Assembly (NCBI GenBank): GCA_903895695.1
Contig: CAITUY010000077.1
Coordinates: forward strand, 1-52,342
DNA: 52,342 bases
Direction: 5' to 3'
Origin: an uncultured bacterium
GTDB taxonomy: Bacteria > Verrucomicrobiota > Kiritimatiellia > CAIKKV01 > CAITUY01
Shown here: in pieces, positions 26,372 through 33,879 of the stretch
Numbering within the stretch: position 1 is the first letter of the stretch
Layout of the letters: every line of letters starts with the position of its first letter
Notes under the pieces: generated by a model
The model's database searches: none
What the model was told of the DNA's origin: nothing
What the model saw: the letters and a program-made list of their open reading frames with translations, nothing else
Program-made: the position numbers and the translations under genes

Positions 26372-27487
26372 ATGGATCAACTGACACGAATCGAGGTGGC
26401 TGGTTTTCGCTCTATCAAGAGCGCGGAACTGGATCTCCGACCGCTGAATGTCTTTATAGGCGCGAACGGCGCTGGCAAATCGAATCTCATTTCTTTCCTG
26501 CAAATGCTGAATTTCGCGTTGACCAAGGCACTACAGACCTATGTGCAGAAACGAGGCCCAGCTTCTGATCTGTTGCATTTTGGCCCGAAACGTACGCCAG
26601 TGATGCACGGCAAACTCCGATTCCGTTGTGATCGAGGCCACAATGTATACAGTTTTAGCTTGGCGCACGCGTCGGGGGATTCACTCGTCTTCACGCATGA
26701 GGAAGCGGAGTTCCACGAGGACGGCAATCCAAGGAGCCCCAAGATCATCCCGCTAGGCCCCGGCGGGCATCGCGAAAGCGGCCTCAACGACCCATGGTCA
26801 GGAAACGAGCCGACGGCGCGAGTCATCAAGTCACTGCTCGGCAAGTGCCGTGTCTATCAGTTCCACGACACAAGCGTGGAGTCCTATATCCGTGGTCGCG
26901 CTCGGGTCGATGACAACCTGTACCTGTTCGCCAACGGAGGCAATCTGTCGGCATTTCTCGCACGGTTGCAGGCGGAGTACCCATCCGTCTATCAAGACAT
27001 TGTCCGCACCTTGCAGATTGTGCTGCCGTGGTTTGACGACTTCATCCTTGAGCCACAGGGTGAAGGCGATAAGGCGACTATTCTACTCCGGTGGCGGATG
27101 GTCGGCGAACCCGAGTACCCGTTCGCGTCCGGGCATCTATCGGATGGATCCTTGAGAATCATGGCGCTGGTGACGCTCTTGCTTCAACCTGTTCATCTTC
27201 GCCCGCAACTGATTGTCATCGACGAACCGGAACTTGGGCTTCACCCAGCGGCAGAGCGAGTGATCGCGGGTCTCATGAAGACCGCCGCGCAGACTAGTCA
27301 GGTGCTCGTCTCTACCCAGTCAGCCACATTCATAGACCATTTTAATCCTGGCGATGTTGTTGTAGCCGAGATCGAGGCCGGGTGTAGTTCTTACACGCGA
27401 CAGACACCTGAGAAACTGAACGCGTGGCTGGAGCGGTACACATTGGGTCAGATCTGGCAGAAGGATATCATTGGAGGACGTCCGTGA
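26372..27487 (+). CDS. AAA15/OLD-like ABC-type ATPase
   Basis: 371 residues. Walker A GANGAGKSN (30-38), an ABC-type signature HLSDGSLRIMAL, and Walker B LIVIDEPELGLHP with its D-loop identify the RecF/OLD-like AAA_15/AAA_21 group; the end (VLVSTQSATFID) carries the switch-like serine/glutamine region. No nuclease domain is fused. The start at 26372 follows AGGAGG; the upstream GTG at 26342 lacks one. It overlaps the DUF4276 gene by GTGA. ATPases of this type usually act as sensors that release or activate a partner nuclease during phage infection. Confidence 0.88.
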   Translation: MDQLTRIEVAGFRSIKSAELDLRPLNVFIGANGAGKSNLISFLQMLNFALTKALQTYVQKRGPASDLLHFGPKRTPVMHGKLRFRCDRGHNVYSFSLAHASGDSLVFTHEEAEFHEDGNPRSPKIIPLGPGGHRESGLNDPWSGNEPTARVIKSLLGKCRVYQFHDTSVESYIRGRARVDDNLYLFANGGNLSAFLARLQAEYPSVYQDIVRTLQIVLPWFDDFILEPQGEGDKATILLRWRMVGEPEYPFASGHLSDGSLRIMALVTLLLQPVHLRPQLIVIDEPELGLHPAAERVIAGLMKTAAQTSQVLVSTQSATFIDHFNPGDVVVAEIEAGCSSYTRQTPEKLNAWLERYTLGQIWQKDIIGGRP

Positions 27488-28179
27488 CAAAGCGCTTGGT
27501 GGTGTACGCGGAAGGGCAGACTGAGGAACTCTTTGTCAACCGGATCCTTCGCAACCACCTCGCGCTTTACGGGATCAAGGTTGAGCGTCCGGTTCTGGCC
27601 GCCACAAGTCGCGAAGCCACGGGGCAGCGGGGTGGGTTCGTGAACTGGGATGCCGTCGAGTTCGACCTGAGGCGTCTGTTTGCTGACGATGCCGATCCCG
27701 ACCTGCGGTTCACGACTCTGCTCGACGCCTATGCGATGCCCAGGACCATGCCAGGTTACGAGATCGCCGTGGACAATCGCCGGTCACCGGAATCTATCGA
27801 CCGGGCTGAGGCCGTCTGGCGGCAGCACTTCAGTGAGCCGCGGTTTGTTCCATACCTTCAACGACACGAATTTGAGGCACTGGTCCTCGCGGATAGTGAG
27901 GCGCTCAAGACCGTGTTCCACGATCATGGTCCACAAATTGACGCACTCGCGCAATCGATCGCCGGCTTCGCCTCGACCGAGGACATCAATGATGGGCCGG
28001 ACACCCATCCTTCGGCCAGACTGGGTGCGACAATAACCGGTTATGACTTGCGCAAACCTGAGAACGGTCTATTCGTCCTGCAACAGGCGGGGTTGCCGCA
28101 AGTTCGTCGTGCTTGTCCACGCTTCAATGCTTGGCTTGGCAGGTGGGAGAACTGGGGACACGATATCGGTCCGGCCTGA
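27484..28179 (+). CDS. DUF4276 family protein, TOPRIM-like effector partner
   Basis: 231 residues beginning KRLVVYAEGQTEELFVNRIL, which fits a TOPRIM-like first strand with the catalytic Glu in EGQTEE. Further family landmarks are FTTLLDAYAMPRTMPGY and YLQRHEFEALVLAD. TOPRIM-type partners of AAA15 ATPases act as nucleases in abortive-infection systems such as PARIS, where the partner is DUF4435 rather than DUF4276. The GTG start is within the ATPase stop and has GGAGGA upstream. Effector role is inferred from pairing; metal-site Asp residues beyond the Glu are not certain. Confidence 0.78.
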   Translation: MTKRLVVYAEGQTEELFVNRILRNHLALYGIKVERPVLAATSREATGQRGGFVNWDAVEFDLRRLFADDADPDLRFTTLLDAYAMPRTMPGYEIAVDNRRSPESIDRAEAVWRQHFSEPRFVPYLQRHEFEALVLADSEALKTVFHDHGPQIDALAQSIAGFASTEDINDGPDTHPSARLGATITGYDLRKPENGLFVLQQAGLPQVRRACPRFNAWLGRWENWGHDIGPA

Positions 28180-28200
28180 TCCATAGACAGCGGCACCCGC

Positions 28201-29313
28201 TCACGTCTTCCGCCGTGTCACGTTCTTCGCCACGCGCTTGGCTTTCTCAGCCGCCTCGGCGCGGCGCACGTCGGCGATGAAGTCGCGCACGAAGGCGGTC
28301 TCGGCGGCCACGTAGGGCGTACCGTCCCGGCGGAGCAGGTCGTGAAACCACAGGTCCGGTTCAGGAGCGCCGACCGGCGAGCCCCAGGGGAACTGTGTTT
28401 GCGACTTGCCGTTGACCAGCCCCCAGAAGAAACTGCCGACGCCCTCGTCGCGGAACACCTCCAGGTGCGTTTCGAACCGGCTCTCCGGCCGTCGCATCCA
28501 TTCCGTACAGATCACCGGCCGGCCAAGCGTCTTGAGCTGTCTCACCTGCGCCAGCAGCGGGTCATGCTCGCTGTAGTTATGGAAGGTGATGACGTCGGAT
28601 TCCGTCAGCATGAACCCGTTGAGCGTGTCGGGACCGGCCGCCGCCGTGTCGCCCGTCCACACCCCGCTCGTGACAGGCTGCGCGGGATTGGCCTCGCGCG
28701 CCCAGTTGAAGGTCTCGCGCAGCAGGGGCAGGCTCTTCTCGCCCATGCCGCTGTTGCCCGGTTCGTTGTACAAGTCCCACAGCAGGATGCGCGGATCGTC
28801 ACGAAACGCTTCGATCGTCTCCGTCACGTAGGCCGCCAGCAACGGCCAGCGGACCTCGTCGACCACCAGGGCATGGCCCGGACTGGGCGTCCAGCCGCTG
28901 TTGTGCACGCCGGGCACGGGGTCATCCTGCTTCCCATGCTGCGGTTGCTTGCCGTTGTGCGAACAATCGTCGAACAGGCACGGCATGACGGCCAGTCCGT
29001 GGCCTGATGCGATGTCCAGGAATTTCGCGATGCGGGTATTCAGATTGGCGGGATCCGCTTCCCATGCGAAGTAGTGGAGATTGACGCGCAGGGCATTGAA
29101 GCCCAACTCCTTCGCCCACCCCAGCTCGCGCTTGATGGTGCGCGGGTCGAACGTGTCGGCGGCCCACAGCTCGATCGGGTTGACGGCTGTGCTGGGGACA
29201 TAGTTGAACCCGCACAGCCAGGGGTGCCGGCGGTACCAGTCGTTGGCCCGTTCGGCCACCCACCGGGCATAGCAACTGTTGCTTTCGTCAAAGAAATCGG
29301 CGTCGTCGGTCAT
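28201..29313 (-). CDS. GH5-like cellulase-fold glycoside hydrolase
   Basis: 370 residues of a clan A (beta/alpha)8 barrel. The acid/base Glu184 lies in DLYNEPGNS and the nucleophile Glu271 in VICTEWM, with HNYSEHD between, as in GH5-type cellulases, mannanases and enzymes often labelled 1,4-beta-xylanase. No signal peptide or carbohydrate-binding module is present, so it probably acts in the cytoplasm on oligosaccharides. A basic tail (KAKRVAKNVTRRKT) ends the protein. It converges on the DUF4276 gene with only about 20 nt between stops, marking the right edge of the defence cassette. Confidence 0.85.
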   Translation of the reverse strand: MTDDADFFDESNSCYARWVAERANDWYRRHPWLCGFNYVPSTAVNPIELWAADTFDPRTIKRELGWAKELGFNALRVNLHYFAWEADPANLNTRIAKFLDIASGHGLAVMPCLFDDCSHNGKQPQHGKQDDPVPGVHNSGWTPSPGHALVVDEVRWPLLAAYVTETIEAFRDDPRILLWDLYNEPGNSGMGEKSLPLLRETFNWAREANPAQPVTSGVWTGDTAAAGPDTLNGFMLTESDVITFHNYSEHDPLLAQVRQLKTLGRPVICTEWMRRPESRFETHLEVFRDEGVGSFFWGLVNGKSQTQFPWGSPVGAPEPDLWFHDLLRRDGTPYVAAETAFVRDFIADVRRAEAAEKAKRVAKNVTRRKT

Positions 29314-29369
29314 GCGGGAACTCTAGCGCCTTCACGGTCAGAATACACGTTTTTGCGCCGTCCCCCGAA

Positions 29370-29397
29370 TTTTCAATCTTCACTTTTCAATCCTCAA
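29370..29397. repeat. heptamer array (TTTTCAA type)
   Basis: Four in-phase heptamers, TTTTCAA, TCTTCAC, TTTTCAA, TCCTCAA, lie just downstream of the rtcB stop on the minus strand and upstream of the GH5-like gene. Part of the 7-nt-period set seen elsewhere in the window. Confidence 0.65.
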
Positions 29398-29403
29398 TAG
29401 CTG

Positions 29404-30834
29404 CTACCCCTTCACGCAGATCAACGGCGCCAGTCGCGCCACCTTGCGCGCGAGGCCAGCCGCATGGGTGACCTCGACCACGGCGTTGACATCCTTGTAG
29501 GCCGTCGGCGCTTCTTCCGCGACCCCGCGCAGGGACCGGCTCTTGATGGTGATATGCCTGCGCCGCAGCCGTTCGACCACGTCCTCGCCACGGTTCTGCC
29601 GCATCGACTGGCTGCGACTCTGGCAACGCCCCGCTCCATGGCAGGCTGAACTGAACGCCCGGGTCTCGCTCGCCGCAGTGCCTGCCAGGATATAGGAACA
29701 GGTGCCCATGGAGCCGCCGATCAACACGGGCTGTCCGATGGCCTTCAGGTCGGCCGGGACATCGGCCGCGCCGGGTCCGAGCGAACGGGTGGCGCCCTTG
29801 CGGTGCACGTAGACGTCGCGCCGCCGGCCGGCGATCTCGTGCGTCTCCAGGCTGCACACGTTGTGCGACACGTCGTAAAGCAGACTCAAGTTGCCGTCGC
29901 CGGTCACCCGCTCGAACACTTCGCGCACGAAATGCGCCAGGATCTGCCGGTTGGCCAACGCGCAGTTGGCCGCGGCCAGCATGGCCCCGAAGTAGTCGCG
30001 GCCGACCGGCGAGTCAATCGGGACCGACGCCAGTTCGCGGTCCGCCAGGCGTATGCCATAGCCCGGGCCCTCGATGACCATGCGCCGTGCGAATTCCGTG
30101 GCCACCTGGTGTCCAAGCCCGCGCGACCCGCAATGAATGCTGACCACGACAGCGCCGACGGCCAGGCCGAACGCATCGGCAGTCGCGGGATCGTACACAT
30201 CCGTCACGGCCTGAAGCTCGAGATAATGATTGCCCGAGCCCAGCGTGCCCATCTCGTCAACCTGCCTATGGCGCGCTTCACCGGACACCTGCGCGGGATC
30301 GGCGCCGTCGTACCGGCCGCCCTGTTCGATCCGCCCCAGATCAGCCGGTTGCCCGTAGCCCGCGCCGACCGCCCACCGCGCGCCGCCGTTCAACATGGCC
30401 GTCAGTTCCCGCTCGTCCAGTCGCAGACGGCTCGTGCTGCCGACGCCCGCCGGGACGTGCTGGAACAGGCCGTCCGCCAATTGCGCCCGCAGCGGCTCGA
30501 TGTCCTCGACCGACAGTGCCGTCAGGAGCGTACGGACGCCGCACGAAATATCGAACCCTACGCCGCCCGCCGAGACCACGCCGCCTTCCTGCGGGTCAAA
30601 CGCCGCCACGCCGCCGATCGGGAACCCGTACCCCCAGTGGGCGTCGGGCATCGCGTAAGCCGCCTGCACGATCCCCGGCAGGGACGCCACGTTACTCATC
30701 TGCTCGCGGACCTTCTCGTCCATCCCGCCCACCAGCTCTTCCGATGCGAAGATGATGCCGGGCACGCGCATGGTTCCAGACTTAGGGATCTCCCAAGCCC
30801 AGTCGTCCAGCCGGTTCAATGTAGCCGTGTTCAT
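29404..30834 (-). CDS. rtcB: RNA-splicing ligase RtcB
   Basis: 476 residues. RtcB joins RNA ends carrying a 3'-phosphate or 2',3'-cyclic phosphate to 5'-OH ends using GTP and Mn2+. Signature segments are present: MPDAHWGYGFPIGG, GGVGFDISCGVRT with the metal Cys/Asp, GSGNHYLE, IHCGSRGLGH, IGGSMGTCSYIL, and the guanylated histidine in SACHGAGR near residue 400. The length fits the family. Archease, its activating partner, is encoded 69 nt upstream on the same strand, so the pair probably forms an RNA repair unit. The ATG at 30834 has GGAGAAT upstream. Confidence 0.97.
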   Translation of the reverse strand: MNTATLNRLDDWAWEIPKSGTMRVPGIIFASEELVGGMDEKVREQMSNVASLPGIVQAAYAMPDAHWGYGFPIGGVAAFDPQEGGVVSAGGVGFDISCGVRTLLTALSVEDIEPLRAQLADGLFQHVPAGVGSTSRLRLDERELTAMLNGGARWAVGAGYGQPADLGRIEQGGRYDGADPAQVSGEARHRQVDEMGTLGSGNHYLELQAVTDVYDPATADAFGLAVGAVVVSIHCGSRGLGHQVATEFARRMVIEGPGYGIRLADRELASVPIDSPVGRDYFGAMLAAANCALANRQILAHFVREVFERVTGDGNLSLLYDVSHNVCSLETHEIAGRRRDVYVHRKGATRSLGPGAADVPADLKAIGQPVLIGGSMGTCSYILAGTAASETRAFSSACHGAGRCQSRSQSMRQNRGEDVVERLRRRHITIKSRSLRGVAEEAPTAYKDVNAVVEVTHAAGLARKVARLAPLICVKG

Positions 30835-30857
30835 GGCCCATTCTCCTTCACCCCCCC

Positions 30858-30903
30858 ATCAACCATTCCCCATTAACATCAACCATTCCCCATTAACCAT
30901 TCC
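30858..30903. repeat. heptamer array (ATCAACC/ATTCCCC/ATTAACC type)
   Basis: Seven near-heptameric units (ATCAACC, ATTCCCC, ATTAAC, ATCAACC, ATTCCCC, ATTAACC, ATTCCTC) fill the whole spacer between archease and rtcB, with one unit a base short. An unusually AT-rich patch in a GC-rich neighbourhood. Confidence 0.7.
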
Positions 30904-31323
30904 TCACACATCCACCACGCACTGCGCCACCCAGTTTCCATCCGGCTCGGGTCCCACGCGCAGCGCGAGGTAGCTGACGCCCTTCACCTCAACGGCCGGC
31001 TCATGCCGCGCCGGGTCCACGCGTTCGCCCCAGGCAGCGCCCCGCAGGCATCCGCCGTCGATCCACACCTCGAACTTCCCGAAGACCAGATGCCCGACTG
31101 CCATCTCGTAGACCAGCCGGCTCAGCCAGTCGATCAGCAACAATTCGTGGTCAGGCGCCTCGCACCTGACATCAACCCGCTCAGTCGCCGCCACCCGGGC
31201 CGGATCGACCGACACGGCCGTCAGGGCCAGTGCCGCCTGCTCGAAAGCCTCGGCCTCCGTCCGGCCGCGGCCGCGAACCCCGACATCCGCCTCGTGCTCA
31301 AAGTGTTCCCAGCCTGGTATCAT
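30904..31323 (-). CDS. archease, RtcB cofactor
   Basis: 139 residues. Archease accelerates RtcB guanylation and broadens its NTP use. The metal-binding Asp13 in HEADVGV and the C-terminal Asp in VVDV are both in place, and the family core LLIDWLSRLVYEM and VKGVSYLAL is clear. Length matches single-domain archeases. Located directly upstream of rtcB with only the heptamer array between; a divergent promoter for the next plus-strand gene lies beyond its start. Confidence 0.95.
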   Translation of the reverse strand: MIPGWEHFEHEADVGVRGRGRTEAEAFEQAALALTAVSVDPARVAATERVDVRCEAPDHELLLIDWLSRLVYEMAVGHLVFGKFEVWIDGGCLRGAAWGERVDPARHEPAVEVKGVSYLALRVGPEPDGNWVAQCVVDV

Positions 31324-31354
31324 GCGGTCTCCTATCCCATGGTACCACGGCTCA

Positions 31355-31384
31355 TTGACAATCCAAGGCGCTTTCTGGGATACT
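31355..31384 (+). promoter_or_regulatory. sigma70-type promoter
   Basis: A perfect TTGACA (31355-31360), 18 nt, and GATACT (31379-31384), about 42 nt before the start codon at 31426. Probably drives 31426 and the two sugar genes that follow. Confidence 0.6.
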
Positions 31385-31425
31385 CGCCCCCGTTTTATCG
31401 TTCACCCGTCAGGATACACACGCCT

Positions 31426-31926
31426 ATGCAAATCAACGACGAACAGAAGAAACTCGTCACCGACTGGGTCAAGGAAGGCTGCAGCCTGTCCGAAATTCAG
31501 CGCCGGCTTGCCGACCAGTTGAAACTCACGATGACGTACATGGACGTCCGGTTTCTCGTGATTGAGCTGGGCCTGGACATCAAGGAACAGAAGAAGCCTG
31601 CCGCGCCGGTCGATCTGAAGGCCGCCCCGGCCGCCGCCCAGCCGCCAGCTCCCGAGGACGACGAGATGGCGGGATTCGAGCCCGAGCCTGAGCCCGGTGT
31701 GGGCGGCAACGTGAAAGTCGATGTCGACCGCGTCGTGCGAGCCGGTGCCGTGGTAAGCGGCACCGTCGTCTTCTCCGACGGGGTGCGCGCGGCCTGGTCC
31801 CTGGACCAGACAGGGCGGCTCGCACTGGCGACCTCCGACCGCAAGGAATACCGGCCGACCCAGGCCGATGCCCAGGCGTTCCAGCAGGCGGTGGTTCGCG
31901 AACTCCGCAAGCATGGCTACGGTTGA
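31426..31926 (+). CDS. conserved small protein with N-terminal helix-turn-helix-like region
   Basis: 166 residues from the ATG at 31426. The N-terminal 45 residues (DEQKKLVTDWVKEGCSLSEI, QRRLADQL, MTYMDVRFLVIELGLDIKE) look like a helix-turn-helix. An Ala/Pro/Glu-rich linker (about 50-85) follows, then a small all-beta segment with VRAGAVVSGTVVFSDGVRAAW and a helical end. I recognise this plan from hypothetical proteins of Verrucomicrobia-like bacteria but know no function. No metal or catalytic motif is visible. A long open frame starting at 31003 is antisense to archease and is not used. It is probably cotranscribed with the oxidoreductase, 26 nt downstream. Confidence 0.75.
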   Translation: MQINDEQKKLVTDWVKEGCSLSEIQRRLADQLKLTMTYMDVRFLVIELGLDIKEQKKPAAPVDLKAAPAAAQPPAPEDDEMAGFEPEPEPGVGGNVKVDVDRVVRAGAVVSGTVVFSDGVRAAWSLDQTGRLALATSDRKEYRPTQADAQAFQQAVVRELRKHGYG

Positions 31927-31952
31927 CCCATCGCCCACCCCAGGGACAGCCC

Positions 31953-32963
31953 ATGATACGCATTGGACTCTGCGGCTTCGGCGGACTCGGGCACGTGCAC
32001 GCCGATTCGCTCTGTCGCTTTGAAGACGTCCGGATCGTTGCCGTCTGCGACAAGGCGCCTGACCGCCTGACGGGCAAAGAGGTCGCCACGAATCTCCCCG
32101 GCCACGAGGCGCACTTTGATATCCGCACCGCCGCCACGTACACGGATTTGCGCGCCATGCTCCGCCGCGAGCGACCGGATGTCATCGTGTCAGCCCTGCC
32201 CACGGATATTCATGCCGATTACGCCGTTCTCGCGATGAAGGCCGGCTGTCACGTGTTCAGCGAGAAACCCATGGCTCTCACCGTCGCCCAGTGCGATCGC
32301 ATGCTCCGCGCCCGCGACCGCTATAAACGCGAACTGGCAATCGGCCAGTGCCTGCGTTTCTGGCCCGAGTACGAGGCCCTGGCCGAGGCCGTGCGCACCG
32401 GCGTCCACGGCCGGCTGCGCTCGCTGAGCATGGAACGGATCGGGGGCTACTGCAACTGGTCCGCCGATAACTGGTTCAACGACGCGGGGCGGTCCGGCGG
32501 CGCCATTCTCGACCTGCACCTGCACGATGTTGACTGGGCGCTTCACGCGCTCGGCCGGCCGGCGTCCGTCTATGCCGCCGGCCGCGTCGGCCAGACCGGC
32601 GGCATAGACGACGTCACCGCGGTGTGGGAATACTCGGACAACGGCCCGGTCGTGACGCTGCGGGGAAGCTGGTTGCACGCGCAGTTCACCATGAACTTCA
32701 GGGCGCTCTTCGAGCGGGCTGTGCTGGAGTACGGCATCGCGCCCGAGCCCGCCCTGCGCAAGCTCGACCCCGCCGGCGCCCCCGCCGAGCGCATCCCCGT
32801 GGAAACGGGTAGCGCCTATGTCCGGGAACTGCGGTATTTTCTGGATTGTGTGGCCGGGAAGCATGCCAATACGCGCGCCGCCGCGGAAAGCACGCGCGAC
32901 AGCGTCGCGATGGTCTATACCGAACACCGCGCGATCAAGACCGGACGCGTCGTGCGCTTGTGA
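31953..32963 (+). CDS. Gfo/Idh/MocA family oxidoreductase
   Basis: 336 residues. N-terminal Rossmann fold with GLCGFGGLGHVHA (residues about 5-17) for NAD(P), the catalytic-region motif SEKPMAL near residue 106, then the C-terminal alpha/beta dimerisation domain with GGAILDLHLHDVDW carrying the usual catalytic His/Asp pair. Members oxidise or reduce sugars and inositols, often at C3. Adjacent to a sugar isomerase, the pair resembles keto-sugar or inositol catabolic modules. ATG at 31953 fits the Rossmann start; the ribosome site is weak (GGGAC). Confidence 0.92.
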   Translation: MIRIGLCGFGGLGHVHADSLCRFEDVRIVAVCDKAPDRLTGKEVATNLPGHEAHFDIRTAATYTDLRAMLRRERPDVIVSALPTDIHADYAVLAMKAGCHVFSEKPMALTVAQCDRMLRARDRYKRELAIGQCLRFWPEYEALAEAVRTGVHGRLRSLSMERIGGYCNWSADNWFNDAGRSGGAILDLHLHDVDWALHALGRPASVYAAGRVGQTGGIDDVTAVWEYSDNGPVVTLRGSWLHAQFTMNFRALFERAVLEYGIAPEPALRKLDPAGAPAERIPVETGSAYVRELRYFLDCVAGKHANTRAAAESTRDSVAMVYTEHRAIKTGRVVRL

Positions 32964-32977
32964 AAGGGACTCTCCCC

Positions 32978-33790
32978 ATGGAAATCGGTGTTCTCAATTC
33001 GTTGACCAACGGCGGGCGCTGCTTCGAACACGTCTCGCAATTCGGGCTGCACGTGTGCCAGCTCGTCAGTTGGGACCTGTCGCTGGCCACCCCCGAAATC
33101 GCCGCCACTGCCAAAGCCGAGGCGGCGCGCGCCGGCGTGCGCATCTGCGCCATGTGGGGCGGCGTGCCCGGCCCGGCCAAATGGAACTTCACCGAGGGCC
33201 CGGTCACGCTGGGGCTCGTGCCGCCGGAACATCGCCGCGAACGCGTGGCCGCGCTTAAACGCTGGGTGGATTTCTCCGTCTGGGTCGGTGCCCCGGCCGT
33301 CATCACCCACTGCGGGTTCATCCCCGAGAACATGACCGACCCCAACTACGCGCCCGTCGTCGCGGCCATTCGCGAAGTGGCCGAATACGGCAAGGCCAAG
33401 GGCATCGGGTTCTGGTTCGAGACCGGCCAGGAAACGCCCATCGTGCTGTTGCGGACGATCGAGCAGGTCGGTACAGGCAACCTCGGCATCAACCTCGATC
33501 CGGCCAACCTGATCCTGTACGGCAAAGGCAATCCCATCGATTCTCTGGACGTCTTCGGCCCCTACGTCCGCAACATCCATGTCAAGGACGGGTTCTATCC
33601 GACCGAAGGCAAGAACCTGGGCCGCGAGGTGCCCGTCGGCCAGGGACGCGTTCGGTTTCCCGAGTTCATGCGGCGCCTGAAGGAAATCGGATTTACAGGC
33701 GAACTGATCATCGAGCGGGAAATCGGCGGCGACGAGCAGATCCGCGACATCCGCCAGTGTGTCACCGATCTGAAGAAATGGCTGGCATAG
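32978..33790 (+). CDS. sugar phosphate isomerase/epimerase
   Basis: 270-residue TIM barrel of the AP-endonuclease-2 family. Metal-ligand positions are visible as Glu in FWFETGQE, Asp in NLDPANL, His in NIHVKDG and Glu in IIEREIGGD, the usual quartet for inosose or sugar isomerases of this fold. It begins 15 nt after the oxidoreductase stop, with GAAAGGGA upstream, and likely works on the keto-sugar made by that enzyme. Substrate unknown. Confidence 0.9.
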   Translation: MEIGVLNSLTNGGRCFEHVSQFGLHVCQLVSWDLSLATPEIAATAKAEAARAGVRICAMWGGVPGPAKWNFTEGPVTLGLVPPEHRRERVAALKRWVDFSVWVGAPAVITHCGFIPENMTDPNYAPVVAAIREVAEYGKAKGIGFWFETGQETPIVLLRTIEQVGTGNLGINLDPANLILYGKGNPIDSLDVFGPYVRNIHVKDGFYPTEGKNLGREVPVGQGRVRFPEFMRRLKEIGFTGELIIEREIGGDEQIRDIRQCVTDLKKWLA

Positions 33791-33797
33791 ACCGATT

Positions 33798-33859
33798 GCC
33801 TCCCCGTGGTCGGGCCGCGGGAGGCTGAAATTTCGTCTCCTGCCGCACAAGGCGGCAGG
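33798..33859. repeat. two hairpins between the isomerase and rdgC-like genes
   Basis: First a GCCTCCC/GGGAGGC stem (33798-33804 with 33819-33825), then an 8-bp hairpin CCTGCCGC-ACAAG-GCGGCAGG (33839-33859). The second differs by one base, in its loop, from the hairpin at 47332-47352. No T-run follows, so rho-independent termination is doubtful. Confidence 0.65.
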
Positions 33860-33879
33860 GAGCCTTGGATACCCTCATC

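Noticed and set aside
31003..31425. N-terminal extension of the conserved small protein at 31426
   Set aside because: This part is antisense to archease and lacks a ribosome site; a good promoter lies inside it at 31355-31384.
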